NCBI RefSeq assembly: GCF_019175285.1
Contig: NC_056523.1
Span: 121,295,657 to 121,359,656 of the forward strand
From: Sceloporus undulatus
Taxonomy: Eukaryota; Chordata; Lepidosauria; Squamata; Phrynosomatidae
Reading direction: 5' to 3'
DNA length: 64,000 nucleotides
Below, in pieces: positions 22,738-33,919 of this stretch (the stretch's first letter is position 1; each line of letters opens with the position of its first letter). The position numbers and the translations under genes were made by a program. The notes below the pieces were generated by a model. The model searched no databases. It saw only the letters and a program-made list of their open reading frames with translations, and was not told where the DNA came from.

Positions 22738-24141
22738 ACACATGTCCCCATCTTCAAAAAGGGGAAAAAAGAGGATCCCAACAATTATCGTCCAGTTAGT
22801 CTGACATCAGTACTAGGAAAGATTCTGGAGCAGATCATTAAACAGAGAGTCTGTGAACATCTAGAAGGCAATGCCATAAGCACAAAAAGTCAACATGGGT
22901 TTCAGAGAAACAAGTCATGCCAGACAAACCTAATCTCTTTCTTTGATAAAATTACCAGCTTGGTAGATGAAGGGAATGCTGTGGATATAGTATATCTTGA
23001 TTTCACTAAGGCCTTTGACAAGGTTTCACATGACATACTTGCAAACAATCTTGTAAAATGTGGACTAGACAAGGTAACTGTTACATGGATTTGTAATTGG
23101 TTGACTGGCCGAACCCAAAGGGTGCTCAACAATGGCTCCTTTTCATCCTGGAGAGAAGTGACCAGTGGGGTCCCACAGGGCTCTGTCCTGGGCCCAGTGC
23201 TATTCAACATCTTTATCAATGACCTGGATGACAGAATTGGGAGCATACTTATCAAATTTGCAGATGACACCAAATTAGGGGGAATAGCTAATACCCCAGA
23301 GGACAGGATCAAGATTCAAAATGACCTGAATAGACTAGAAAGCTGGGCCAAAGCTAACAAAATGAAATTCAACACAGAGAAATGTAAGGTATTGCACTTA
23401 GGGCGGAAAAATAAAATGCACAGATATAGGATGGGTGACACCTGGCTGAATGAAACTACGTGTGAAAGGGATCTAGGAGTCCAAGTAGACCACAAGTTGA
23501 ACATGAGTGAACAGTGTGATGCGGCAGCTAAAAAGGCCAATGCTATTTTAGGCTGCATCAATAGAAGTATAGTGTCTAGATCAAGAGAAGTAATAGTGCC
23601 ACTTTATTCTGCTCTGGTCAGGCCCCACCTAGAATATTGTGTCCAGTTCTGGGCGCCACAATTCAGAAAGGACATTGAGAAACTGGAGCGTGTCCAAAGG
23701 AGGGCGACAAAAATGGTGAAGGGTCTGGAAACCATGCCCTATGAGGAACGACTTAGGGAGCTGGGGATGTTTAGCCTGGAGAAAAGAAGGTTAAGAGGTG
23801 ATATGATCGCCCTGTTTAAATATTTGAAGGGATGTCATATTGAAGAGGGAGCAAGCTTGTTTTCTGCTGCTCCAGAGAACAGGACCCGGAACAATGGATG
23901 CAAGCTACAGGCAAAGAGATTCCACCTGAACATTAGGAGGAACTTCCTGACAGTAAGGGCTGTTCGACAGTGGAATGCACTCCCTCGGAGGGTGATAGAG
24001 TCTCCTTCCTTGGAGGTCTTTAAACAGAGGCTGGATGGCCATCTGTCAGGGATGCTTTGATTTGGATTTCCTGCATGGCAGGGGGTTGGACTGGATGGCC
24101 CTAGTGGTCTCTTCCAACTCTACGATTCTATGATTCTATGA
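22738..24141 (+). mobile_element. CR1 LINE, 5'-truncated, RT domain uninterrupted
   Basis: A CR1 retrotransposon missing its 5' end. From the stop at 22714-22716 to the stop after 24060 the frame is open, with no stop or frameshift, through the CR1-like sequence starting '[20 protein letters not shown]' at 22741. RT motifs in order are: '[16 protein letters not shown]', motif A '[15 protein letters not shown]' (about 22985), '[18 protein letters not shown]' (23160), the FADDTKLGG catalytic box (23260) and the C-terminal '[20 protein letters not shown]' region. The 3' UTR is about 80 bp and ends in repeated ATTCTATG, the CR1 terminus. The protein ends LDGHLSGML. The intact frame points to a recent insertion. 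It lacks the upstream endonuclease and so could not move itself. Confidence 0.92.
22741..24060 (+). CDS. CR1 ORF2 C-terminal part: reverse transcriptase domain (partial)
   Basis: About 440 codons encode the reverse transcriptase and C-terminal domain of a CR1 LINE, which copies the element's RNA at the nicked target. There is no native start: the 5' truncation falls just upstream of motif 1, so the first residues are simply the first CR1-like ones. The catalytic aspartates are present (D of [10 protein letters not shown] of FADD). This is a transposon-derived frame, not a host gene, and probably is not expressed from its own promoter. Confidence 0.85.
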   Translation, partial: HVPIFKKGKKEDPNNYRPVSLTSVLGKILEQIIKQRVCEHLEGNAISTKSQHGFQRNKSCQTNLISFFDKITSLVDEGNAVDIVYLDFTKAFDKVSHDILANNLVKCGLDKVTVTWICNWLTGRTQRVLNNGSFSSWREVTSGVPQGSVLGPVLFNIFINDLDDRIGSILIKFADDTKLGGIANTPEDRIKIQNDLNRLESWAKANKMKFNTEKCKVLHLGRKNKMHRYRMGDTWLNETTCERDLGVQVDHKLNMSEQCDAAAKKANAILGCINRSIVSRSREVIVPLYSALVRPHLEYCVQFWAPQFRKDIEKLERVQRRATKMVKGLETMPYEERLRELGMFSLEKRRLRGDMIALFKYLKGCHIEEGASLFSAAPENRTRNNGCKLQAKRFHLNIRRNFLTVRAVRQWNALPRRVIESPSLEVFKQRLDGHLSGML

Positions 24142-25740
24142 TCTCTTTCCCTCGCCGGGCTGGTCTCCTCTTCCTGCAGCCTCTAAGCCTTAATTCTAAG
24201 GGAACAGCTGGTGGGAGAAGGCAGAGAGAGGGGGCACTTTGGAATTCCTCCTGTACAGGAGGGAAAATGGAGGATATGTCCTGGAAAAGGCAGACATCTG
24301 GGAGTTTCAGCCCTCACGGAAACCAGGCAGGTTTATAGACCAGCCCCCTCCTATTTCTCTCTAGTGTGTGTTTGTGTGTGTGTGATTTTATGGGAGTTTA
24401 CAAAAGGAAACCTCAGCCTGCCATCCTCTGAAACAGCCTCTGGGACAATGAGGATTTTCCTCCCCAGTTTCCCTTCCCTCTCTGGAGCATTTGTGTGTAT
24501 GCACTTGTGGAAATGACAGTTTGGAGAATGCACAAAAAAGTTATTTCCAAGCTAGCAACAGGATTTGTCCTCATCTGTCTGAAACCCAAATTCACTTTTT
24601 ACCCACGTTCTTATCTAAGTAATGTGCTTTTAACCCCTTGTGGTGCTCTATGTGTGATAAGCATTTGCGTATTTGTTTGCTTTTCCAGGATGCCAGCACT
24701 TTAACCATTTTCAGGATGGAAGCACATAGGTCACTATGTGAAGAAGTCCTAAGTTAAAAATGTTGCTCTTCTTCTATTTATTCAGCACCTAAGAAGATCA
24801 TCGCTTGGTGTCCAGTCTTTCTGGCTGATAGTTTTTCTCTACTTTGAATTGTTACGCTGCTTTGTAAAGTTTTCCAAGGGTTTTAAAAAATTTTTAATAC
24901 CCTTGAAATGTTTTGGATTCTTTTAAGGCAATTTTATCTTTCTTCCCTGCCTGAAAACTGTTGAGATATAGAGCAAATTAATAAATCAATAAAAATAAGT
25001 ACTAAATCATACATGAAGGACTCAAATGACTCCTATCCACAGAACTATTCAAAGTGCTATGTTATGCCTTCCATCCACATGCTCAATGTTGCACAGCACA
25101 TTGGTCTCACTGTGCAGTATCTAAGCATTCATGAGACAATTGAAAAGGAAGGTTGTGCCCATATAGCTAATGCATAAGGACTCTCCAAGTCCCCATGCAA
25201 ATCAAAATCCTCATTTGTGTAGGATGGAGAGCTATGTCAATAGAGTTGGGCTGGCAAAACCTCACCTTTCCGTCATCACACTCAAAGCATAGACATCAGA
25301 GACAGAGACACCAAAATGTACCAAAAACAGCCTATGGACAAGCAGAGGAATGCCTGCCTCCCTCACCATTCCACCATTAGAGCCTCCCTCCCCCATTCCA
25401 TGAGCTGTCAATAGATAGTACCATATGCCAACAAGTATAGAAATTCTCCTGTCCATGTTCTGAATGTATGCACAGAGGGAGCCATTGGCATGTCTCAGGT
25501 CTAAAATAATAAGACTTCTGAGGGGAAAGGGTGAAAAATTAAAAGGAAAGCAATGAAAATTAATTTTTAGTCAAAATATTCAAAAGCCAGCTATAGGGAG
25601 GGAGTGTTTCCTGCTAAGTATATTCAAGCAGGACATTGAGAAGTTTCAACTAGCATCTAGAAGAAACAGTTGAGAGTTATTCTTGAGGTGCAGTGCTTCC
25701 TGCTAGTTCATGCATGCACGTACACTGTAGGAATAACAAA
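24142..25740. other. No recognised feature
   Basis: Contains a short (TG)n tract at 24364-24384. No gene or repeat family was recognised. Confidence 0.4.
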
Positions 25741-26165
25741 CATTGACACCACTTCAAGTGCTGTAGTGATATCCTATAGAATCCTGGGATTTGTAGTTTT
25801 ATGCAGTTTTTAGACTTTTCTGCCATTGAGTGCTGGTGCCTCACAAAACATTGTCCCAGGTAAAGTTGAAGGCCTTCATGGCTGGCATCGACAGTTTTTT
25901 TGTCTGTTTCTCAGGCTATGTGGCTGTGTTCTGGAAGAGTTTATTCCTGATGTCTCACCAGCATCTGTGGCTGGCATCTTCAGATAATGAATCTCTGAAG
26001 GTGCCAGCCACAGATGCTGGTGAAATGTCAGGAATAAACTCTTCTAGAACACAGCCACATAGCCTGAGAAACTCACAAAAAACATTGTCCCAGAGTTCTA
26101 AAAGATGGAGCCATGGCAGTTAAAGTAGTATCAAGCTGCATTGTTTCTACAGTGTAGATGCGCTC
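25741..26165. mobile_element. Palindromic MITE (subfamily A) split by a Penelope-like insertion
   Basis: The left half (TGACACCACTTCAAGTGCTG, AATCCTGGGATTTGTAGTTT) ends near 25859. The right half (GAGCCATGGCAGTTAAAGTA, GTTTCTACAGTGTAGATG) resumes at 26079. The break is the PLE at 25860-26078. Confidence 0.65.
25860..26078. mobile_element. Penelope-like element fragment, inverted dimer with hammerhead-like cores
   Basis: An insertion flanked by a 15-bp direct duplication, AAAACATTGTCCCAG (25845-59 and 26079-93). Between about 25895 and 26078 it is an inverted repeat: TCAGGCTATGTGGCTGTGTT on the left against ACACAGCCACATAGCCTGA on the right. Each arm carries a hammerhead-like core. On the plus strand this is CTGAAGG, a TGCCAGC...GCTGG stem, then GAAATGTC (25995-26029). 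On the minus strand it is CTGAAGA, the same stem, then GAGAC (25983-25952). PLEs are known to encode hammerhead ribozymes and to insert as tandem or inverted partial copies. Both cores deviate from the conserved CUGANGA...GAAA, so activity is doubtful. Confidence 0.55.
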
Positions 26166-27303
26166 CATGACATGCTCCTCATCTGGGATGGAACATCTCT
26201 GTTGTCATGCAATCCTTTACATTATAGCTGTCCCAAGCCTGACTTCGCTTGTTGAAATGGCCTATGTTTACAAGTACCAACCTGATATTTTCAAACATGG
26301 CATCTCCTGTGAAGCATTTCAGCATAAATGGCTTAATGAGTAAAAAAGGCTGTGTGGTAGAAAGAGATGTAGAAGCAAGAAAATACGACAATCCAATTAC
26401 TCTGACAATCTGTTCAGTGGGCAGGTACACAAATATGTGCGGGCAGTGATTCACTGGCAGCCCACTGCTATGAATGTATTTCTTGAGCAGATAATGTAAG
26501 ATTTCAGACTGAACATAAACATAAAATCTCAGACTGAAAATAAAGCCAAAGCAAATTTTTAAAAAATCTATTTTTTTAAAAAATACCCAATGATTTTAAT
26601 GTCAATATCATTTATATTTAAATGTTTTTGTTAAGATTTCAAGTGGCAATTTCCCTCAAGCTGAAATAATTAAATGTCGGTATAGCATTTGCTACCCATA
26701 AAACTATCCCCCCACCCTTTTAGGATTTTGAAAAGAAAACTGGGTCATGTGAGGAATAAGGGAAAATGTAGTCAACTGTCTGTAGATAATATAACCCATT
26801 TTTCTTAGAACTGTAAGCTAGGTCTTAATTATCGAAAATAAATGCCTTATTTACTAATCCTCCCAGTCTCCTCTAATTTGTTACTTTATCACACGAAGAA
26901 TAATTAAGTCCTGTCAAAACATCCCATTGGTTAATCCTCCAACAAACTGAATTCATTAAATATATATATGTGCCAGAAATGTATGTTTTTGTGTGTCCGG
27001 GAACCTGCTTCTGCTTAAATAAGCAGAGCTGTTTTTGTTATTGTACAGAAACATTTTCACTTTCCCTTTTTTTCCTAGAGACATGTAAAGTACTGATGCA
27101 ATGATTAAGAAAACCATGAATCATCCAAGAGACACAAGTGTTGCCCTTTAGCAATAATCTTCCATATCTCTGACCTGATTTCCAGTGGTGGTAAACCTGT
27201 CTCTCTTCATGGCATTCCCAGATTGAAGCAGAGCATTTGGGCTGATCATAGGATTAGCCACTCCTCCAAACATGAAGTGTTTAATCCCAGAGAGACGAAA
27301 GGT
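26166..27303. other. No recognised feature
   Basis: AT-rich DNA without a supported gene or named repeat. Confidence 0.4.
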
Positions 27304-27450
27304 GTATCTACACAACAGAAATCATGCAACTTGACACCACTTTAAGTGCCATGACTCCAGCATACAGAAGCCTAAAATGGATTCCAGAGGATGGGGACAT
27401 AGCATTTAAAGTGGTGTCAAACTGCATGATTTCTACAATCAGATGCGCCC
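27304..27450. mobile_element. Palindromic hAT-like MITE (subfamily A), short
   Basis: GTATCTACACAACAGAAATC with ACTTGACACCACTTTAAGTG is mirrored by AAGTGGTGTCAAACTGCATG and GATTTCTACAATCAGATGCG. It is about 147 bp, with the central part deleted relative to the copy at 4779. Confidence 0.65.
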
Positions 27451-27828
27451 AGGGTCTCGACAGTGTTACACCATTAGTGAGATCATTTTCACTAAGGGAG
27501 GGGAATGGAAACAAACTGCAGAGAAGAAATATTTGGCCATCAAACCCATGTCAGTGGGTATCTGAATCCAGACAAGGCTGTAATCTAGGCATCAAAGGTG
27601 CTCTTCAAGGTGCTGAATTCTATCAGCAAAATAAGTTCAGGATATTTAAAGTTATCCAAATATCCAAAACCCAGAATGGACACTGCCCCCCACCCCCTAA
27701 CTTGGAAGTTACCAGCCATCACTGTTTGTAGCAATGCTTTAGTCTTATCCCCTACACTGGGCTTTGCAAGCTTTCCCACTGCCCTTTTTCACACTCTCAT
27801 GTCATGTTTCTTGGTCATTTGATTTCCC

Positions 27829-27861
<33 letters not shown>

Positions 27862-28083
27862 GTGCCTTCAAGTCATTTCCAACTTATGGCAACTCTAAGG
27901 TAAACCTATCATGGGGGTTGCTTGGCAAGATATTTTCAGAGGGGGGTTGCCTTTACCTTCCTCTAAGACCGAGAGAGAATGATTTGCCCAAGGTCAGCCA
28001 GTGGATTTCATGACTGAGCTGGGAGTTGAACCCTGGCCTCCAGAGTCATAGTCCAACACTCAAACCACTATGCCATGCTGGCA
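27829..28083 (-). mobile_element. Sauria-type tRNA-derived SINE, near full length
   Basis: On the minus strand it begins GCCAGCATGGCATAGTGG, which includes a box A-like TGGCATAGTGG. It continues through the tRNA-like head to a box B-like GGTTCAACTCC. Next comes the conserved body ('TTGGGCAA...' and 'GGCAACCCCCCTCTGA'-like) and then the BovB-like tail with GCCATAAGTTGGAAATGACT and TTGAAGGCACACAACAACAA. The (TTG)n run at 27829-27860 is the tail. It is transcribed by RNA polymerase III and mobilised by BovB in this family. Confidence 0.88.
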
Positions 28084-28119
28084 GACACTGTCTCAAATGA
28101 ATATTAAATACCACTGTTG

Positions 28120-28475
28120 GTGTCAAGCTAATATTTATTTATTCATTATTTATTTATGGTATTTATACCCTGCCCTCCAGCCCTAAAGGCTATCAAAGTG
28201 GCTTACAATTATTATTTTTAATTAGACGGTTCCCTGCCCTCAGGCTTACAATCTAAAAGACATGAACAAAAGGAGAAGGGAATGGTGGTGGGGAAGGGGA
28301 TCAAGTCTAGTGGTTATTTTCTCCCTCTGAGGCCTGGACCAAGGCAGATGGACTGGAGGGAGGGCTCCCTTTCTTCAGGCTAGCCCTGATGGAGCTGGGC
28401 CTGCCTGTTCACTCCCTTGCAGGCTGAAGGATGACAGTTATCATGGAGGGAGGGCTCTCTTTCTTCAGGCTATAT
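28120..28475 (-). repeat. LINE-type 3' tail region with a duplicated 28-bp unit
   Basis: TTATGGTATTTATACCCTGC, then CCTCCAGCCC and AAAGTGGCTTACAATTATTA, is the reverse complement of a common LINE 3' UTR end. Farther right, GGAGGGAGGGCTCCCTTTCT (28356) recurs as GGAGGGAGGGCTCTCTTTCT (28447), each followed by TCAGGCTA. Confidence 0.4.
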
Positions 28476-28589
28476 ATATTGAAGATGGTAATATTCTTTC
28501 ATCTGTAGAGTTTAACAATTTGTTTTGTCCTTCAGAGTTTACTGGAGAATAGTATGAGGATAGAGGGCTAGCTGGAGATCACTAGATTG

Positions 28590-28750
28590 CCTAATAGGAC
28601 ATAAAAACCTTGGGCAGTCACACTCTCTCAACCTCAGAGGATGGCAATGGCAAATCCCCTCTAAAGAAACCTACTTAGAAAACCCCATGAACCCCTTAGC
28701 GAAATCAAAAATTACATGGAGGCACAGAAAAACAACAAATAACAATAGTA
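28590..28750 (+). mobile_element. Sauria-type SINE, 3' portion
   Basis: CTCTCTCAACCTCAGAGGAT, GGCAATGGCAAATCCCCTCT and AAAACCCCATGAACC match the SINE body. ATGGAGGCACAGAAAAACAA is the degraded tail. The head is missing. Confidence 0.6.
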
Positions 28751-28825
28751 GGGAAAGGTAGAAGAGGAAGGGAAGGAAACAAAATGGTGAACATTAACTG
28801 GACCCTTTACTCTCAACATCTCATA

Positions 28826-28942
28826 ATCAGAACTGGAAAAAATACCTTTGGGAGATTACAGCTCCCAAAATAACCCAGCCAGCATAACTGTGTTGGCTGA
28901 GGGATTGTGCAAGCTGTAGGTCTCAAAAGATCTACTTCCCTT
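28826..28942. repeat. Hairpin repeat of the 'CTCCCA...CCAGCC' type
   Basis: TTACAGCTCCCAAAATAACC and CAGCCAGCATAACTG, followed by TGTTGGCTGAGGG and CAAGCTGTAGGTCTC, form an imperfect inverted repeat. Related to the fragment at 15220. Confidence 0.45.
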
Positions 28943-29292
28943 CTTTGAAAGATGCTCTTTTTTATATATTAAACTTTGCTGACCTAGACAAAACTATACT
29001 TTACACTTTTCTCTCCCATCTGGGAAATAACTCTTATTTTCCAAAGCTTCTGTTTCATTCTTATTGCCTCAAACCTTTACAAAACAGGCATTCTATCGGT
29101 TATCTAGATAGCCACATCACGCAGCTATCCCACAATTTTCCTCAGGGCATTTCTACTTTTCATTTTATATAGAAAATGTGATCATGATTGACATTTCTGA
29201 AGTTAGCAATGGACTTGATAGCAAAGCCCTGCTTCCTAAAAAGGAAATTCTGTTCAAGAATTAATGCTTTAAGGTCAGATAACCATTTACAC

Positions 29293-29592
29293 ATTGAGTC
29301 TCTCTTATCTGAAATGCTTGGGACCAGATATATTTTGGATTTCAGATTTATTCTTATTTTGGAATACTTGTATTTATATATGCATACATAATGAGATGGG
29401 ACCCAAGTCCAAACATACAATTAATTTATGTTTCATATGCACCTGATACATGTAGCCTGAAGGTAATTTTATCCAACCTTGTAAAATAATGTGAATAACT
29501 GTAAAATAATGTTTGTGCATGAAACAAAGTTTATGCACATTGAACCATTGGTAAACAAAGGTGTCACTATCTCAGTCACCCATGAAAAAGGT

Positions 29593-29623
<31 letters not shown>

Positions 29624-29691
29624 GTTTTGTTTTGTTTTGTTTTTTAATACTTCAGATTTTGGTATTCCAGAAAAGAGCAACTCAACCGGTA
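29293..29691. mobile_element. Tigger-type MITE with internal (TTTTG)n
   Basis: The left end TTGAGTCTCTCTTATCTGAA and the right end GAGCAACTCAACC are degenerate inverted repeats. The inside contains ATGAGATGGGACCCAAGTCC and CCATTGGTAAACAAAGGTGT, which I recall from a widespread vertebrate Tigger-derived MITE. A TTTTG array at 29598-29643 has expanded inside it. TA sites at the ends are not perfectly kept. Confidence 0.6.
29598..29643. repeat. (TTTTG)n microsatellite
   Basis: About nine TTTTG units with one TTTTTG interruption. Confidence 0.9.
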
Positions 29692-32265
29692 CTTAGAAAT
29701 CAAGTTAGTATTTTTTAAAAAAGGATAAGAATGGGCTCCACTAGGTGGCAGTGTGACAGACCAGTGTGGATGAGAGAAATAAGCTGTTCACCCACTTTAG
29801 ACCAGTTCTACTTCTGAAGTTGTGTATAAAGGCCATTGGTCTACTCATGTTTATGATGATGAAGATTTTTATGTGATCACTATATCAATCTTGGCCCACT
29901 TCCATTAACCCATTAATTGGCTGTGGAATATTGCAGGAGCAAGTGATAATTTCTCATATGCATAGATCTAATAAAAATAGTACAGAGGTTACATGATATG
30001 AGGGAACAAAGGTTTAATTTCTGATCAAGACAAACAGAGTAACACATGACAAGAGACTAAAATAGTATTTTTACAAAATGTTCTAGAAAGAATAAAAAAA
30101 GTGAATTCTTCTGCTAACTCTGGTCACTATGGAAACTAGAGCCCAAGAAAAGCAGTTTTAGGTAGACAGGTTACTGCTCAGACCTTGAGAAGGCTCAGAT
30201 GAAGTATGGTTTAGAACTGACCTTTTCATAACCTATTTCTTATTTGTTTCATACATTTTCTAACCATATTTTAGACGCCATACCAAATGCTACAGGCTAA
30301 GCAAAATTGACATCCTTCTTATTTTACCCAGATCTTCATGTTGACCCTAGCCCTGTTCAGGTGTTTGGTAGATGTGCCTACCAAACACAGAAAGGTACAA
30401 ACAGGAGCATGGAGCAGGGAGCCTCACCCCTATTTGCAACCACCTGTGTCATGGCTATGCTGCCCAGCCAATGCAAGATCTGTGGATGGAGCCAACATCT
30501 GTGGCTGGAATTCATTATCACATTTACTATAGTTTACATGTCTATAACTGATTCACATAGTGTAGGGAATATGTAGGGATGGTAAAAGTCCGCTAAACTT
30601 GATTTACTGAGCAGCAGTCTGTGTGGGTGATGGGGGTATATTCTTCTGTCAATTTGGGACACAATAGACTGATGTACCACGTGCTATCTCCAGCAATCTT
30701 CAGTGTGAGAAGGGATTGCAACAAAGATCCTAGTTCTGACTGTTGCACTAGAGATTGCTCTCAGATGGGTATGGAAAGGTCAGGATTGACAGATGAGGTC
30801 ACATATAGCTACATAGGATAGCCATGTGAGGTAGTTATATTAAGCAGCTGGTCTAGAATATTGGCCTGTGTATGTAGGGTTCCTTCTATGAGGCCTGGCT
30901 GACCAAGATTCCTGTTGTTGGAAATCCTATACAGCTGCAAGGCAGGCCTACTTAGAATGAGGCTTTGGGCAACAAGCAGGGACCATAGCTGGTATGTGCA
31001 TCAGCATTCAGGAGCAGACCTAGCACCACATGTTTCCACCACCACCCTTCATATTTTCCCTCAGGATCACTCCTACAGATGACTCCTCATTCTCTTCCCT
31101 CCCACCCTGACTTCATTTTGTCTTCTATTTAGATTAATTTGGTGGTCTTATACTGTAATAGCATGATGTAAGCATAAAATGTGGATGCCTGGTTTACTCC
31201 ACTTGTGCAATGAAATGTGGATGTCTGGTTGCTCCTCTTGCTCCTGATGGCACAGCTATGACAAAGCTCCCATTCTGATAATTCAACCATTGCACAACTT
31301 TGCTTGCAAGACCAGCTTGCAAATATTGTTTGTAAAACCAGGAATAAAAAGATAGATGGATCCATCTCTGCTGATCCCTCTGTTTTCCAACAACACAGAA
31401 TTGGTAATATTGGGGGGGGGGGGGGCTGCATTGCTTTCTCCTTCTCTTACAATCCCAGTTCTTCTGGATACTTTTGTCTTTCCTGTCCTTCCTCCCAACT
31501 CAGTTTCTCTCTTTCTCTTTCATCCTTTCTCTTTATACCAGGAGTGAACAAAGAATGGTCTGTGTGGCCCTTGAATCTCCAAAGTGCAGCCACGTAGCCT
31601 CCCCCCCAAAGGCCCCCGAAAGCCCCCAAACCTCCTCCAAATTAATTTTACATGCCAATTTGGTATGATGTTTTTCACTGCAAAATGTCCCCCAAAACTT
31701 CAAATCAGCCACATATCATGGGATCTTCCAGCCCCCCCCCCCCAAAAAAAACCCTGAAAAACAAAAGGATGAAAACTGCCCATAATCAGTGACCAGTAGT
31801 GACATTACACTACTTCCAGCATGCTGAAATGCAATGGTGCAGTCTGCCAGAGGGGCATGGGGTACTGGTGGTCATTACCCCTCTTCTCAGTGGCCTACTC
31901 TACTTTATAACATCTAAACTACAGTTATCTTCATTCTCTTTCCCTCACTTGCTGTCACTCCAACTCCTCGAAGGAGAAAACCTTAAAACCATGACTGGTA
32001 TATGTTACATTTGGTCTTGGAAGGTTTCCTTCAGTTAGCAACACCCATGTGTTGTTATAAGCCGTGTTGGGAAACATTTGTGTGTGTTTTTCTTTTCAAA
32101 GCAGACTTTGGAAAACATTCTTTTGTTGGATAACAACACCAGTGTGTTATTTAAATCTGTGCTTGCAAAGGCATTAAAAACTTAAAATTGGGGGGGGGGG
32201 GAAGGATTCCCCCCTCCCCTGTTCAATAAAACTTGATTTCCAGCTAAAGAAATATTTGTCACCTG
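29692..32265. other. No recognised gene
   Basis: About 2.6 kb with only short frames. It contains homopolymer tracts (G12 near 31413, C12 near 31731, G9 near 32193) and a small perfect hairpin at 30361-30388 (GTGTTTGGTAG / CTACCAAACAC, 6-nt loop). Confidence 0.4.
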
Positions 32266-32744
32266 TTAGCTAGACTTTAAAGCCCTTCCTGGCTTGGGCC
32301 CGAGTTACTTGAGGGAATGCCTCTCCCTACACAATCTGCCCTGCACTCTCAGAACATCTGGGAAGAATTTATTAGAATACCATAAGCCCAGTTTAACATC
32401 AAGTTCCCATAGATCGTTTACAGTTGCAGCCCCCAAACTATGGAACAGCATACCAGAAGAGATCCATCTTATCACCACCTTCGATGCCTTTAAGAAGGTA
32501 CTTAAGATGGATCTCTTCCGGCAGGCTTATCCATCCGACCTCTTACAGGAGATCTTTAAGATAAAATGCTTCACTTCTGGTTATGATGTATGTTTTCTAG
32601 ATGTTTTAGATATTCTAGATGTTTTAGCTGTTTTATTGAACTAATAATAATGTTACTGTTTTATTGATTGTATTTTATATCTGTACTGTTTTATTTTATT
32701 GATGTAATCCTGCCTCGATTTGCAGGGAGAGATGGGAAAATACA

Positions 32745-32795
<51 letters not shown>
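32266..32795 (+). mobile_element. L2-clade LINE, 3' end with (AAT)n tail
   Basis: The frame 32294-32644 encodes the C-terminal L2 signature: GPSYLRECLS, AAPKLWNSIPEEI and TFDAFKKVLKMDLFRQAYPS. After the stop come a T-rich UTR, the GGAGAGATGGGAAAATACAA terminus and an AAT array running into the assembly gap. The 116-codon open frame is intact from a 5' truncation point, so this copy is younger than the L2 at 390. Confidence 0.85.
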
Positions 32796-32805
32796 NNNNN
32801 NNNNN
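32745..32805. repeat. (AAT)n microsatellite ending in a 10-N gap
   Basis: About 17 AAT units followed by ten N (32796-32805), after which unrelated sequence resumes. Array length and the junction are unresolved. Confidence 0.9.
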
Positions 32806-33039
32806 TTAATTAGATGTTCTAAGCAACTATGGTTGATGCTTAATGCATCAAACACAATGAAATCACCAGAGCTCCCCCAGGACACTACTGGAGTGAAATT
32901 TCTCTGACATTACCAGGGACTGCCCTAGGTCTCAGGTTCTGATCCTGAAATCTTGTGGTCTAGGAATCACCTGGCCTGGCAACTCAAGAAAGGCTAATGC
33001 CGAAAAAACTTTAGCACACCATCAGGAAGATTATCCAAG

Positions 33040-33256
33040 TTGCTGCTGAACTGCAGAAATAATTTAATTTGACATCAGTTTAACTGCCATGTCTTAATGC
33101 CATGGAATTCTGAGTTTTGTTGTTTGGTGGGACATCAGAGCACTCTGACAGGTAACAGTATATATGTTAGAAAACTACAAATCCCAGAATTCCATAATAT
33201 TGAGCCATGGCAGTTACATTGGTGTCAAACTGCTTCATTTCTGAAGTGTGACAGCA
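33040..33256. mobile_element. Palindromic hAT-like MITE (subfamily A)
   Basis: AACTGCAGAAATAATTTAAT and TTTAACTGCCATGTCTTAAT are mirrored by GAGCCATGGCAGTTACATTG and AAACTGCTTCATTTCTGAAG. The centre is CACTCTGACAGGTAACAG, as in the other copies. Confidence 0.7.
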
Positions 33257-33368
33257 GCTGGAAAGATTGACTCAACTCAGAGTATTAATCTGCTAGGGCC
33301 TAGGGTGTATGAAAATTGATGAAATGTGTCACACCTCATGTCTTTATCTTCAGACAGAGTAAGACAAT

Positions 33369-33919
33369 GGAGCTTATCACTCAACAAAAAAACCCGGACT
33401 TACCCCTTCCGATTTACAGTTGATTATATGATGCAGTCAGATACAGTGGACCCTTGTTATACACTGGGGTTTGGTTCCAAGATCCCCCGTGTATAACAAA
33501 ATCCGTGTATGCTCAAGTCCCATTAAATATAATGGCATAGCAAAATTGTGTCCCTTATAAAAAATGGAAAATCAAGGTTTGGTATCTGAAATTTACACTT
33601 TTTTTGAACATTTTCAAATGGTGTATGCTTAAATCCGTGTATAAGAAGGGCCAACTGTATTATCGAAAATTCCACCAATTCCACTGCCTGACTGCATTGC
33701 GCCTAAAACGTTGCTAGAAGCCATGCTCAGCTGGCCAATTTGCAGTCGGGAGCTTCCTGGCTTTGCAAATCGGCTAGTTGAGTGCCGCTTGTTTTAGGCA
33801 GGATGCAGTTGGTAGCAGAATCAGTTGCATTTTACCTGCAATAATACCCGACTGCATCCCATAATCGGCTGTAAATCAGAAGGGGTAAGTCTGGGTTTTT
33901 TTTGTGAGCGATAAGCTCC
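33369..33919. mobile_element. DNA transposon remnant with ~70-bp TIRs, host to a Tigger MITE
   Basis: The left end GGAGCTTATCACTCAACAAA runs through AACCCGGACTTACCCCTTCC. It matches the reverse complement of the right end (GGAGCTTATCGCTCACAAAA, AACCCAGACTTACCCCTTCT). The inverted repeat covers about 73 bp each side at roughly 85% identity by eye and ends in GATGCAGTC. The MITE at 33444-33657 is nested just inside the left TIR. No clear target duplication is visible, and I cannot name the superfamily. Confidence 0.6.
33444..33657. mobile_element. Tigger/pogo-type MITE nested in the long-TIR element
   Basis: Ends CAGTGGACCCTTGTTATA and TATAAGAAGGGCCAACTG, with TA on both sides (33442-43, 33658-59). 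It is 214 bp and holds repeats of the CCGTGTATA unit (at the left end and again near 33635). Confidence 0.8.

Noticed and set aside
30361-30388. Perfect 11-bp hairpin with 6-nt loop
   Set aside because: Isolated, with no T-run, TIR or duplication. A hairpin of this size is expected by chance in a 64-kb window.
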